From Bacteroidota bacterium (GTDB lineage Bacteria > Bacteroidota > Bacteroidia > UBA8524), in assembly GCA_016124735.1 (NCBI GenBank), contig WGMZ01000010.1:98925-162924 (forward strand): a DNA stretch of 64,000 bases. Reading direction: 5' to 3'. The notes beneath the pieces are model-generated. The model was not told where the DNA came from and ran no database searches. It was given only the letters and a program-made list of their open reading frames with translations. Positions 8,193 through 16,193 of this stretch are shown here, in pieces; position 1 is the first letter of the stretch; the number at the start of each line of letters is the position of its first letter. The position numbers and the translations under genes are program-made.

Positions 8193-9438
8193 CCAATATT
8201 TTACCTTTATGATCTACCTGAAAAAAACAGGGATGGCGAAAACCACTTGAGATTTGCTGCATCATCCCAACAATGTTCAATGAACTATAGGATTCATTGG
8301 CTCCTAGTGCAAATTGGAGTTGCTTCTCATCGCCCAGATAGCTGCTCCACAATTCATTACCATCCTGATCTACATTCATCATCATGTATTTGGCAAATCG
8401 AAATCCGATATTCGAGGTCGTGATATTTTTATCGTCACTTGCTCCAAGTATGAGATAACTGCCATCTTGCAAAGGGTGCATCCATTCTGTAGTAGCATCT
8501 CCCAATCCTGTAATTCTCTTTTCTGCCATTACCTCACCCAGCATGTTTGTCCGAACCCAATGGGTCGTAATTATTAAACCCGGCTGTTCTTCAGTGGTTG
8601 CCCAACAAATTCCATCCTTCGTTTTGGCCATTCGAATACGATCACGGATCACAGTGGATAATAAATACTCCCGGGTATGATCTAAATAGGATTTGGTGCC
8701 CAGATTCGTTCCGGTCTTCGCATTGAGGCGCATGAAATAGGTGGAAAATTTATTGACCTCCGTATCGGAAAAACTCCGGTAGCCCAAAATGATACATTCA
8801 CCGGGAGTGGATTCCAAGGCCTCCAGAGCATAACTATGCCAGGGCCCAACGGAAAAATCACTTTCCCATATCTTATCCAAATTGCTATTGATTCGCAAAA
8901 TCATGGACCTGTATGAAGACTGATGTAATTTTCCTACCACAATTATATCTCCATCCGACAGGAGAGTGAGTGACATCAGATCGACATCATATTTGGATAA
9001 AAGCCGGTTAATTTTAGGATTTGAACTTCCATTTTGGTAGGCGACCAAAATGCCATCCTGTCCAGCACCCGAATTAGCAAGATCACTTGAATTGGTGCTT
9101 CCCACTACAATGTAACTTCCATTGGGGTGTTGAATCACGTCGCGGTAAACACTTTCTCCATTCGATTCCAGCAGATGACTCCATAAAGAATTGCCTTCTG
9201 CATCCAGGACCAGTATAGCAGCAGCGGAGCCGGAACTCCCAACCAGTACAATTTCTCCATTATTGAACGTTCGGCTGCTTTGCACGTTAAATGAACCCAG
9301 TTCCGTATAAAAACGAATAGGACTTTGGGTAGTTAGTTGATGGCTTGATTTATGGCAAGCATCCAAGCCTGTTGAGACTGTCAACAGGATGAGAAAACGC
9401 AAGGCGTTTAGAAGCCGGGGATAATATGCTGATTGCAA
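8176..9438 (-). CDS. Family B lipoprotein, copy B3 (non-ATG start)
   Basis: A 420-residue family B member. It has a hydrophobic signal segment ending GLDAC followed by HKSS, then RFYTELGSFNVQSSRTFNNG, the CWATTEEQ segment and the 'SGFRHPCFFQVD' end block. There is no ATG in frame between the upstream stop (9448-9450) and the signal peptide. The TTG at 9438 is chosen because it sits 4 nt behind a perfect -7 element, in exactly the position of the ATG in B1. Loss of the start codon by mutation is an alternative, but the intact frame and the overlapping A3 argue for a living gene. Probably a lipoprotein with a beta-propeller-like fold; function unknown. Confidence 0.8.
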   Translation of the reverse strand: MQSAYYPRLLNALRFLILLTVSTGLDACHKSSHQLTTQSPIRFYTELGSFNVQSSRTFNNGEIVLVGSSGSAAAILVLDAEGNSLWSHLLESNGESVYRDVIQHPNGSYIVVGSTNSSDLANSGAGQDGILVAYQNGSSNPKINRLLSKYDVDLMSLTLLSDGDIIVVGKLHQSSYRSMILRINSNLDKIWESDFSVGPWHSYALEALESTPGECIILGYRSFSDTEVNKFSTYFMRLNAKTGTNLGTKSYLDHTREYLLSTVIRDRIRMAKTKDGICWATTEEQPGLIITTHWVRTNMLGEVMAEKRITGLGDATTEWMHPLQDGSYLILGASDDKNITTSNIGFRFAKYMMMNVDQDGNELWSSYLGDEKQLQFALGANESYSSLNIVGMMQQISSGFRHPCFFQVDHKGKILDERPH

Positions 9439-9442
9439 TAAC

Positions 9443-9471
9443 CAAATTTAATTATTCTTTCAGATTATCAA
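9443..9471 (-). promoter_or_regulatory. Predicted promoter of the B3-A3 unit, leaderless
   Basis: On the minus strand: TTG, 18 nt, TAAATTTG (perfect TANNTTTG), 4 nt, TTG start codon of B3. The -33 block TTGATAATC is identical to that of B1, so the promoter was duplicated with the genes. Confidence 0.6.
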
Positions 9472-9511
9472 TCTAATGCAGGGTGAGGACAGAAAAAAAA
9501 TTACAAGTAAT

Positions 9512-9542
9512 AAAAAAACCCCAAAGCCAAGGTTCCGGGGTT
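9512..9542 (-). terminator. Rho-independent terminator of the S9 peptidase gene
   Basis: On the minus strand a stem AACCCC / GGGGTT with a 14-nt loop is followed by a run of T. It lies 16 bp after the stop of the peptidase gene at 9558. Confidence 0.7.
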
Positions 9543-9557
9543 CAATTTTTAAATGGA

Positions 9558-11588
9558 TTATTTGAGCCATTGTTCCAGCCATTCAAAGAATACCGTTTGC
9601 CAAAGCAAGGCATTTTGTGGTTTGTTTACCCAATGTCCCTCATCCGGGAAATAGAGGAATTTACTCGGTATCATCTTTTCCTGAGCAGCCGTAAAGGCCT
9701 GCATTCCTTCCGACATGGGTACACGGAAATCCAATTCGTTATGGATGATCAAAATCGGGGTATCCCATTTATCCACATATTGATGCGGTGAGTTTTTCTT
9801 ATAGTTTTCTTTATTCGCCTCTTGCCAGTATGGTCCGTTATCGTAATTCGCGAAGAACAATTCTTCGGTGCTTCCATACCAGGATTCCATATTAAACATT
9901 CCGCAATGACTGATAAATACCTTGAAACGTTTGTTGTGATTTCCAGCCAGCCAATACACGGAATATCCTCCAAAACTGGCACCTACTGCACCCAGTTTGT
10001 CCTGATCTACAAAGGGCTCTTTCGCCATTTCATCGATGGCACTCAAAAGATCTTTCATGGGTTGACCACCATAATCGTGGCCGATTTCATCGTTCCACTC
10101 CTGACCAAAACCGGGAAGTCCTCGGCGGTTTGGAGCTACTACTATATATCCCTGTGAGGCCATCATCTGAAAATTCCAGCGGTAGCTGAAGAATTGAGAA
10201 ACCGGGCTTTGTGGTCCGCCCTGGCAGTAAAGGAGTGTTGGGTATTTTTTATTGGGATTAAAGTTTGGGGGATAGATTACCCAGGTAAGCATTTCCCGGT
10301 CGTCGGTGGTTTTTATCATCCGCTTCTCCACTTTTCCCATTTTAATACCGGAAAGCAATTTTTCATTGATGCTTTCCAAAGGGGTATCTTTTCCTTCCAT
10401 GTCAACCTTATACAAAGCTACAGGCTGAGACATGCTCATCTTTCCGGCAATGAGGTACGGTGATTTGGCACGCGGAACAATAATCGAAGTATAATTATGC
10501 ACTCCTTGTGTCATTTGGCGAATTGCTCCTGTCTTAAAATTATAGGCACAGATTTGTTCGGTGGCTTCAATGGTGGAGAAGAAATAGATTTCAGAACCAT
10601 CTGCCGACCAAGTGATTCCATCTGCCGAATATTTGAAATTTTCGGTGATATCCTGAGTCTTGCCCTTTTTCATATCCATCACCATAATTCGGTTTTTATC
10701 CGACTCATAGCCCGCACGCTCCATACTCAACCAGGCCATTTTGCTTCCATCCGGAGAAAATGAAGGAGCTTTATCGTACCCCTTGTTTTCTGTAGTGAGG
10801 TCGCGGGTTTTTCCTGATTCAATGGTGTATTCGTAGATATCTGTATTGGTGGAAAGCGCCGCTTGTGTCCCCCACAGTTTTTTACAGGTATAGTAAATTT
10901 TCTTTCCATCCGGAGAGAAACATACCTCTTCTGCTCCGCCAAACGGCATGGTTGGACTATGGTACTTTTCTCCTTCGAGGATATCTTTCATGTTCGTTGA
11001 CGCATCGTCGCGGGCATAAGCCATCACAAAAAGATGATTATAGCTGTAATCACTCCACTGATTCCAATGACGGTACATTAATCCATCAATCACACGCGCC
11101 TCTGTTTTAGGAAATTGAGAATATTTTTCATTTGCTTTCTGGTCCATTTTCACCCGGCGTCCCACCAGCAAATTTTTACCGGAAGGGTCGTAGCGAAAAA
11201 GATGGATGCCTCCATCTATATCGGTAATATTTCCAAATGTTTTATCAGCGAAACTGTATTCCCACAATTGCGCAGATCCGCTTTTAGATGAGATGAAACC
11301 AAGCTTAGTTCCGTCGGGTGTAAAACTAAGTTCAGAAGGATTGTATTCTTCCGGAATCAGAGTGGATTGTTCTCCTGTAAGGAGGTTAATCATTTCCGCT
11401 CGACGAGTGCCCTTATTTTCTTCGACATTATAGGTTGTTACGAGAAATACCAGCATTTCTCCATTCGGAGAGCATGCCTGACTGCCAATTCGCTGCATGC
11501 GAAAAAGGTCGGCCGGCTCCATTGGTTTTTGTGCCATACTTGTGATGCTTAATACCAGAGGCAATGCAAAAAGAAATAACTTTTTCAT
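9558..11588 (-). CDS. Exported S9 family prolyl oligopeptidase/acylaminoacyl-peptidase-like enzyme
   Basis: A 676-residue serine peptidase. A signal peptide (MKKLFLFALPLVLSI... ending at MAQ) sends it to the periplasm. The N-terminal two thirds form a TolB-like beta-propeller with repeated 'SPDG' and 'SADG' strands; the C-terminal third is an alpha/beta-hydrolase with the triad Ser538 (GASFGGYS), Asp620 (NELDFRVP) and His652 (DEGHWV). It cleaves small peptides, probably as part of protein catabolism together with the other S9 enzyme at 45.3 kb. Eight extra in-frame residues upstream are rejected as a start because a -7 element sits 5 nt before the ATG at 11588. It ends at a clear terminator and is monocistronic. 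Confidence 0.9.
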   Translation of the reverse strand: MKKLFLFALPLVLSITSMAQKPMEPADLFRMQRIGSQACSPNGEMLVFLVTTYNVEENKGTRRAEMINLLTGEQSTLIPEEYNPSELSFTPDGTKLGFISSKSGSAQLWEYSFADKTFGNITDIDGGIHLFRYDPSGKNLLVGRRVKMDQKANEKYSQFPKTEARVIDGLMYRHWNQWSDYSYNHLFVMAYARDDASTNMKDILEGEKYHSPTMPFGGAEEVCFSPDGKKIYYTCKKLWGTQAALSTNTDIYEYTIESGKTRDLTTENKGYDKAPSFSPDGSKMAWLSMERAGYESDKNRIMVMDMKKGKTQDITENFKYSADGITWSADGSEIYFFSTIEATEQICAYNFKTGAIRQMTQGVHNYTSIIVPRAKSPYLIAGKMSMSQPVALYKVDMEGKDTPLESINEKLLSGIKMGKVEKRMIKTTDDREMLTWVIYPPNFNPNKKYPTLLYCQGGPQSPVSQFFSYRWNFQMMASQGYIVVAPNRRGLPGFGQEWNDEIGHDYGGQPMKDLLSAIDEMAKEPFVDQDKLGAVGASFGGYSVYWLAGNHNKRFKVFISHCGMFNMESWYGSTEELFFANYDNGPYWQEANKENYKKNSPHQYVDKWDTPILIIHNELDFRVPMSEGMQAFTAAQEKMIPSKFLYFPDEGHWVNKPQNALLWQTVFFEWLEQWLK

Positions 11589-11593
11589 AGCAC

Positions 11594-11601
11594 CAAAAAT
11601 A
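11594..11601 (-). promoter_or_regulatory. -7 element of the S9 peptidase gene
   Basis: TATTTTTG on the minus strand, a perfect TANNTTTG, 5 nt in front of the ATG. No good -33 TTG at 18-19 nt. It predicts an almost leaderless transcript and decides the start codon. Confidence 0.5.
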
Positions 11602-11722
11602 AGAAAGCACATGATATGGAATAGGATTAATCGTGCTTTTTATCAGCAAGATTGATGCTTTTATAGAATCTTCTTCAGATTAAAGTAATTTCCGGGCTTA
11701 ATTCGGTGATCAAATTCGCACT

Positions 11723-14308
11723 ATGAAAAAAATAGCACTGGGCTTAGGTTTATTGATGCTGTTCGGAACTGCCTGCAAGCAGCCAAAGCAGAATACCAAA
11801 AAAGCACCCACAACTACTACAAAAAAAGGAAAACCCACCATTGCTTCAAAAACGAAGGGGTGGACAAAGATCGACGGTTTATTTACGATGTATCAGGATA
11901 CTGCAACTGGCAGCAGCTACATGGTAATCAATAAAAATCAATTGGATCATGAATTTATTTATTTTGCCTATACTGAAAATGGGGTCATTCAGGCCGGACA
12001 CTTCCGGGGAAGCTACCGCGACAATGAGGTATTTAAAATTCGGAAGAATTATGACAAAATCGAGTTTGTAAAAGAAAACAAGTCCTTCTATTTCGATAGC
12101 ACTTCTGCGCTTTACAAATCACGCAATGCCAATATTTCTTCATCTATTTTGATAGATGAAGCCATTGTTGCCTCCGACCGTGATTCATTGTATCTGATCA
12201 GTGCCGATAAAATTTTCCTGTCAGAGCAATTAAGCCGGGTAAAACCACCAATGCTTCCAATTCCCGGAGCGGGATTCCGGTTTGCTTTGGGTGGATTGAA
12301 CCCGAAAAAAACACGCTATCGGAGTATCCGCGGCTACAATCAAAACACCGATGTGGTGGTTGAATATGTGTACGATAACCCCAATGCATTTGTTAGTGGC
12401 GGTAATGAAGTAACCGACCCAAGATCGGTAAGCATCGTATATCAGCACAGCTTCCTGGCCATGCCGGAAGAGAATGGATTTATCCCACGAAAAGACGATC
12501 CACGGGTAGGTTTCTTCAGTGAGCAGGTAGACGACATGACTTCGTATTCTGCCACCCCATACAAAGATGTAATTCACCGTTGGAACCTGGTAAAGAAGGA
12601 CCCAACGGCAGCTTTATCCGATCCGGTGAAACCCATCACCTGGTGGATTGAAAACACCACACCAATAGAATACCGTGAAACCATCCGGGATGCGGCATTG
12701 ACCTGGAATAAAGCATTCCTCAAAGCAGGCTTTACCAATGCCATTGAAGTTAAAATACAACCCGACACCGCCGATTGGGATGCCGGAGATATTCGTTACA
12801 ATGTATTGCGTTGGACTTCATCTCCAACTCCTCCCTTTGGTGGCTATGGACCTAGTTTCGTGAATCCGAGAACGGGTGAAATTCTGGGTGCAGATATCAT
12901 GTTGGAATTTGTATTCCTTACCAATCGCTTGCGTCAATTTGATGTATTTACAACAGCCGGTATGGCATTCACTACGGAATCGTTCGAACCTGTTCAGTTC
13001 CCGCAGATTGCCAACCCACACCAATGCATGGCTGGTGAATTAATTCAGCACAATACCATGTTGGGAATGGCTCAGCTTAATGCCATTGATGCAGACGACA
13101 AAGAAAAAGACAGGTTTATCAAGTCGGCCATTCACTACCTCATCCTGCACGAGATGGGACATACAATGGGCCTGATGCACAACATGAAAGCATCAAATCT
13201 TTGGATGCCTGATGACATTCATAATGCGAAGAAAACGGAAGAATTAGGCCTGATTGGATCAGTAATGGATTATCCGGCAGTAAATATCAATCCGAACCAT
13301 GCCCAACAAGGTGATTATTATACCAGCCAGCCCGGACCGTATGATCTTTGGGCCATAGAGTATGCTTATTCACCGGCTTTGAGTGAACCGAACCAGGAAG
13401 ATGCCCGTTTAAATAAAATTTTAGCGCGCAGCACCGAACATGCACTGATGTTTGGAAACGATGCCGATGACATGCGTTCACCTGGAAAAGGAATCGATCC
13501 TCGTGTGATGATATTCGACATTTCCGGTGACGCCGTGCAGTATTCCTATGACCGAATCAATATGCTGAATGCTTCCATCCCTAAATTGAAAGCAAAATAT
13601 AGCAAAGAAGGTGAAGGTTTCAATGAGCTTCTTTCTGCCTACCTCACTGTAACAGGAGAAATTGGAAATGCCACATCTGTTATGAGCCGCTATATTGGCG
13701 GAGTCTATGTGGAACGAAGTGTAGTGGGACAACCCAATGCGAAAACACCGTATACTCCGGTTCCCGAAGACTACCAAAAGAAGGCAATGAAATACCTGAG
13801 CGAAACCCTATTTGCTCCCGATGCGTTCAAAGCTTCCGAAGGATTGTACAATACTCTGCAACGCCAGCGCAGGGGATTTAACTTCTTCGTGAACACGGAA
13901 GATCCAAAAATCTATGAACGCGCCCTGCGCATGCAACAAAGTGTATTGGTACATATTCTTCATCCCAATACCCTGGACCGGGTAAGCAACTCAGAATTAT
14001 ACGGTAATACCTATTCTCCGATGGATATTATGAGCGATTTGGAAACCGCCATTTTTGCGGCCGACTTAAAAGCCAGTGTGAATACCTTCCGGGCGAACCT
14101 GCAAATGCAATACGTGGAATTCCTTATCTTCATTGCCGGTCTGGAAAAAGAATCCTATCATAATCCAAGTGCACAAGCAGCTGCTTACGCTACTTTAACA
14201 AGCATCCAGAAAAACTTGCGCGCCAATCAGTTGCAGGGTAATGCCGAAACAAGAGCACACCGTTCCTTTCTGCTTTATTCTATCAATAAAGCTTTTGAAG
14301 GGAAATAA
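11723..14308 (+). CDS. Large zinc-dependent metalloprotease lipoprotein (metzincin-like, DUF5117/DUF4953 type)
   Basis: An 861-residue lipoprotein (signal peptide, lipobox MLFGTAC then KQPKQ, followed by a Lys/Thr-rich linker). The zinc site is HEMGHTMGLMH at residues 476-486, the extended HExxHxxGxxH of metzincins, preceded by 'AIHYLILHEMGH'. Downstream GSVMDYP (about residue 513) fits the Met-turn of metzincins. Size and layout agree with the Bacteroidota family annotated as zinc-dependent metalloprotease with DUF5117, DUF5118 and DUF4953 regions. It should act in the periplasm or at the cell surface; the substrate is unknown. It is divergent from the S9 peptidase, 134 bp apart, and ends at a terminator, so it is probably transcribed alone. 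Confidence 0.85.
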   Translation: MKKIALGLGLLMLFGTACKQPKQNTKKAPTTTTKKGKPTIASKTKGWTKIDGLFTMYQDTATGSSYMVINKNQLDHEFIYFAYTENGVIQAGHFRGSYRDNEVFKIRKNYDKIEFVKENKSFYFDSTSALYKSRNANISSSILIDEAIVASDRDSLYLISADKIFLSEQLSRVKPPMLPIPGAGFRFALGGLNPKKTRYRSIRGYNQNTDVVVEYVYDNPNAFVSGGNEVTDPRSVSIVYQHSFLAMPEENGFIPRKDDPRVGFFSEQVDDMTSYSATPYKDVIHRWNLVKKDPTAALSDPVKPITWWIENTTPIEYRETIRDAALTWNKAFLKAGFTNAIEVKIQPDTADWDAGDIRYNVLRWTSSPTPPFGGYGPSFVNPRTGEILGADIMLEFVFLTNRLRQFDVFTTAGMAFTTESFEPVQFPQIANPHQCMAGELIQHNTMLGMAQLNAIDADDKEKDRFIKSAIHYLILHEMGHTMGLMHNMKASNLWMPDDIHNAKKTEELGLIGSVMDYPAVNINPNHAQQGDYYTSQPGPYDLWAIEYAYSPALSEPNQEDARLNKILARSTEHALMFGNDADDMRSPGKGIDPRVMIFDISGDAVQYSYDRINMLNASIPKLKAKYSKEGEGFNELLSAYLTVTGEIGNATSVMSRYIGGVYVERSVVGQPNAKTPYTPVPEDYQKKAMKYLSETLFAPDAFKASEGLYNTLQRQRRGFNFFVNTEDPKIYERALRMQQSVLVHILHPNTLDRVSNSELYGNTYSPMDIMSDLETAIFAADLKASVNTFRANLQMQYVEFLIFIAGLEKESYHNPSAQAAAYATLTSIQKNLRANQLQGNAETRAHRSFLLYSINKAFEGK

Positions 14309-14328
14309 GTAAAACTGAAAATTTTTAC

Positions 14329-14369
14329 GAAGGCCTCCTTGGGAATATTCCTGAGGGGGCTTTGTTTTA
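14329..14369 (+). terminator. Terminator of the metalloprotease gene
   Basis: About 20 bp past the stop, AAGGCCTCC can pair with GGGGGCTT (one bulged G, one G-U pair), followed by TTTGTTTT. Confidence 0.6.
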
Positions 14370-14862
14370 GGGCTCGTCTAAAAGAAATCAATTCCAGGTA
14401 ATCCCAAAGGTTTTCAAATCGGCGAAACACCGAATCGTTACTCAATTCATGAAGGTTGTTTGGCGTCTCGCTATTCGACAAAGATGAATTGATCCCTCAG
14501 TCTATCTTCCCTTTGATTCTCTTCTTTGCATATTGGCGATTCAGTCAACATGCGGCCTCTATTGAAACCCCTTTGGATCCTTCATTTATGGGCACAAAAA
14601 AACCCGCTCCAGGGAAAACGGAGCGGGCAATGAACCTATGAACCAAAAATTACTAATCCCTGCTTTTTAAGCTCCAATCTTTATGCCAATGTAACGGAAA
14701 CATTAGATTTTCAGGAAATTGTATAGACAATTATTGTAACGTACTGGTTATAAACAGGTAAAAAATATTTTATGTTAAATTAACCCTCAATTCTCCTGGT
14801 TATCAATTATTCAATTTTGAGTCGATTTTGAAAAGATTTTCTCAAATAGAAAAACTACCAGT
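14370..14862. other. Intergenic region of about 490 bp with an orphan terminator
   Basis: AT-rich, with no convincing coding frame on either strand. The only strong structure is the minus-strand terminator at 14594-14627. It lies more than 230 bp downstream of the glycosyltransferase stop, which raises the possibility of a long 3' untranslated region or a separate small RNA between about 14628 and 14720. Confidence 0.4.
14594..14627 (-). terminator. Strong orphan terminator, minus strand
   Basis: A perfect 8-bp stem, CCCGCTCC / GGAGCGGG with a 9-nt loop, followed on the minus strand by seven T. The nearest minus-strand gene ends at 14863, so the terminator either closes a long trailer of that gene or a small transcript of its own. 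Confidence 0.65.
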
Positions 14863-15612
14863 TTATTTTTTCATTTGCAGGTAGGCATACGATCCAAGCC
14901 CCAGTTTCTGCAGTCTGTATTGCACTGAAGTAAGCAATACTCCCAAGCCATAGGTAACAGACCTTTTAAAGTTGATGGATGAAGCTTCGTCGAAGTATTT
15001 TGTCGGGCAGGTCACCTCTGCGATTTCAAAGCCGGCCATAAATACCTGAGCTGTCATCTGGTTGTCAAAAACAAAATCGTCGCTGTTGGCTTCAATATCG
15101 ATTTTTTCAAATACTTCCTTGCTGAATGCACGGTATCCGGTATGGTATTCAGACAATTTTTGATTGATCAGAATATTTTGGAACAGAGTCAGGCAGCGAT
15201 TGAAGATGTATTTGTACATAGGCATTCCACCTTTGAGTGCGCCTTTGCCCAAAATACGGCTTGCATACACTACGGGGTACACCTCATTGGCAATGATTCC
15301 TGCCATTGAAGCAATCAACATCGGGGTGTACTGGTAGTCCGGATGCAGCATCACCACGATATCGGCTCCTAATTCAAGCGCCTTTTTGTAGCAACTTTTC
15401 TGATTTCCTCCATAGCCACGGTTCTTCTCATGGCGAATGATATGCTCAATCCCCAATTCCTTCCCTTTGGCTACCGTATCATCTTTACTGGCATCATCTA
15501 CCAATACTACTTCATCCACCAAATCCATGGGGATTTCACGATACGTTTTCTCCAGAGTTTGTGCCGCATTGTAGGCAGGCAACACGACCACCAGTTTTTT
15601 GCCGTTAATCAT
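14863..15612 (-). CDS. Family 2 glycosyltransferase, dolichyl-phosphate mannosyltransferase-like
   Basis: A 249-residue GT-A enzyme. It begins with the nucleotide-sugar binding strand KLVVVLPAYNAAQTL, has the DD pair in VDDAS (residues 39-40) and an HPDYQ block (residues 90-94) where DPM-type enzymes carry their metal-binding DAD/DxD-like motif. No transmembrane helix is seen, so it is a cytoplasmic or membrane-associated enzyme that probably moves a sugar from a nucleotide to a polyprenyl phosphate or polysaccharide. A -7 element (TATTTTTG at 15618-15625) stands 5 nt before the ATG. It follows msrB by 23 bp in the same direction, and a GT-C-like protein is encoded divergently nearby; a link between the two transferases is plausible but unproven. 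Confidence 0.85.
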   Translation of the reverse strand: MINGKKLVVVLPAYNAAQTLEKTYREIPMDLVDEVVLVDDASKDDTVAKGKELGIEHIIRHEKNRGYGGNQKSCYKKALELGADIVVMLHPDYQYTPMLIASMAGIIANEVYPVVYASRILGKGALKGGMPMYKYIFNRCLTLFQNILINQKLSEYHTGYRAFSKEVFEKIDIEANSDDFVFDNQMTAQVFMAGFEIAEVTCPTKYFDEASSINFKRSVTYGLGVLLTSVQYRLQKLGLGSYAYLQMKK

Positions 15613-15617
15613 TCCGG

Positions 15618-15625
15618 CAAAAATA
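15618..15625 (-). promoter_or_regulatory. -7 element in front of the GT2 gene
   Basis: TATTTTTG on the minus strand, 5 nt before the ATG at 15612. No clear -33 TTG. The gene may have its own near-leaderless transcript in addition to read-through from msrB. Confidence 0.4.
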
Positions 15626-15635
15626 GATAAAATGC

Positions 15636-16163
15636 TCAGTCTTTCTTTTTGAAACCGAGGGAAACAGAATTTATACAGTAACGCAGACCTGTAGGCTCCG
15701 GACCATCATTGAATACATGCCCCAGGTGACTTCCACAATTCGCACAAAGCACTTCTGTTCGAACCATTCCATGGCTCAGGTCTGTTTTCTCAATAATATT
15801 TTTCTTTTCCGCTGCCTTATAGAAAGACGGCCAACCACAATGCGCATCAAATTTTGTATCCGAAGTGAATAATTCGGCTCCGCAGGCTTTGCACACGTAG
15901 GTTCCCGGTTCCCAGTACTGATCGTATTGACCGGTATGGGGTCGTTCCGTACCTCTTTCTCTCAGAACCCGGTATTCTTCCGGACTAAGAATTTCCTTCC
16001 AGGCCGAATCTGTTTTTGGCAACGAATCTTTAGACAACATAGTAGTAGGTGTTTTTGTACTATCGCCTTTGGCTTCCTCACTAAAGCCGCTCTGACAAGA
16101 TGAGTTAACAGTCCAGGCTCCGCACAAAATTAAAAAACACGTGAGACTTAATATAGTTCGCAT
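15636..16163 (-). CDS. msrB: Peptide-methionine (R)-S-oxide reductase, exported
   Basis: A 175-residue MsrB with an N-terminal export signal (hydrophobic stretch, then VNSSC near residue 23, probably a lipobox). The catalytic domain starts near residue 52. The zinc site is two CxxC pairs, C91/C94 and C140/C143; the catalytic cysteine is C163 in RYCINS, after the invariant [14 protein letters not shown] block. It repairs methionine-R-sulfoxide in proteins, here in the periplasm. The start is set by the signal peptide. It precedes the GT2 gene by 23 bp and is divergent from the GT-C-like gene with 30 bp between the starts. Confidence 0.95.
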   Translation of the reverse strand: MRTILSLTCFLILCGAWTVNSSCQSGFSEEAKGDSTKTPTTMLSKDSLPKTDSAWKEILSPEEYRVLRERGTERPHTGQYDQYWEPGTYVCKACGAELFTSDTKFDAHCGWPSFYKAAEKKNIIEKTDLSHGMVRTEVLCANCGSHLGHVFNDGPEPTGLRYCINSVSLGFKKKD

Positions 16164-16193
16164 AATCCATTCTCCTTTATTTTATTTGAAACA

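Noticed and set aside
9512..9542. Terminator serving the B3-A3 unit
   Set aside because: The hairpin has its T-run on the minus strand and lies upstream of B3, so it can only end the S9 peptidase transcript that comes from the right.
14275..14641. Short frames over the terminator and orphan hairpin region
   Set aside because: They run through terminator stems and have no credible start or domain; the region is better read as non-coding.
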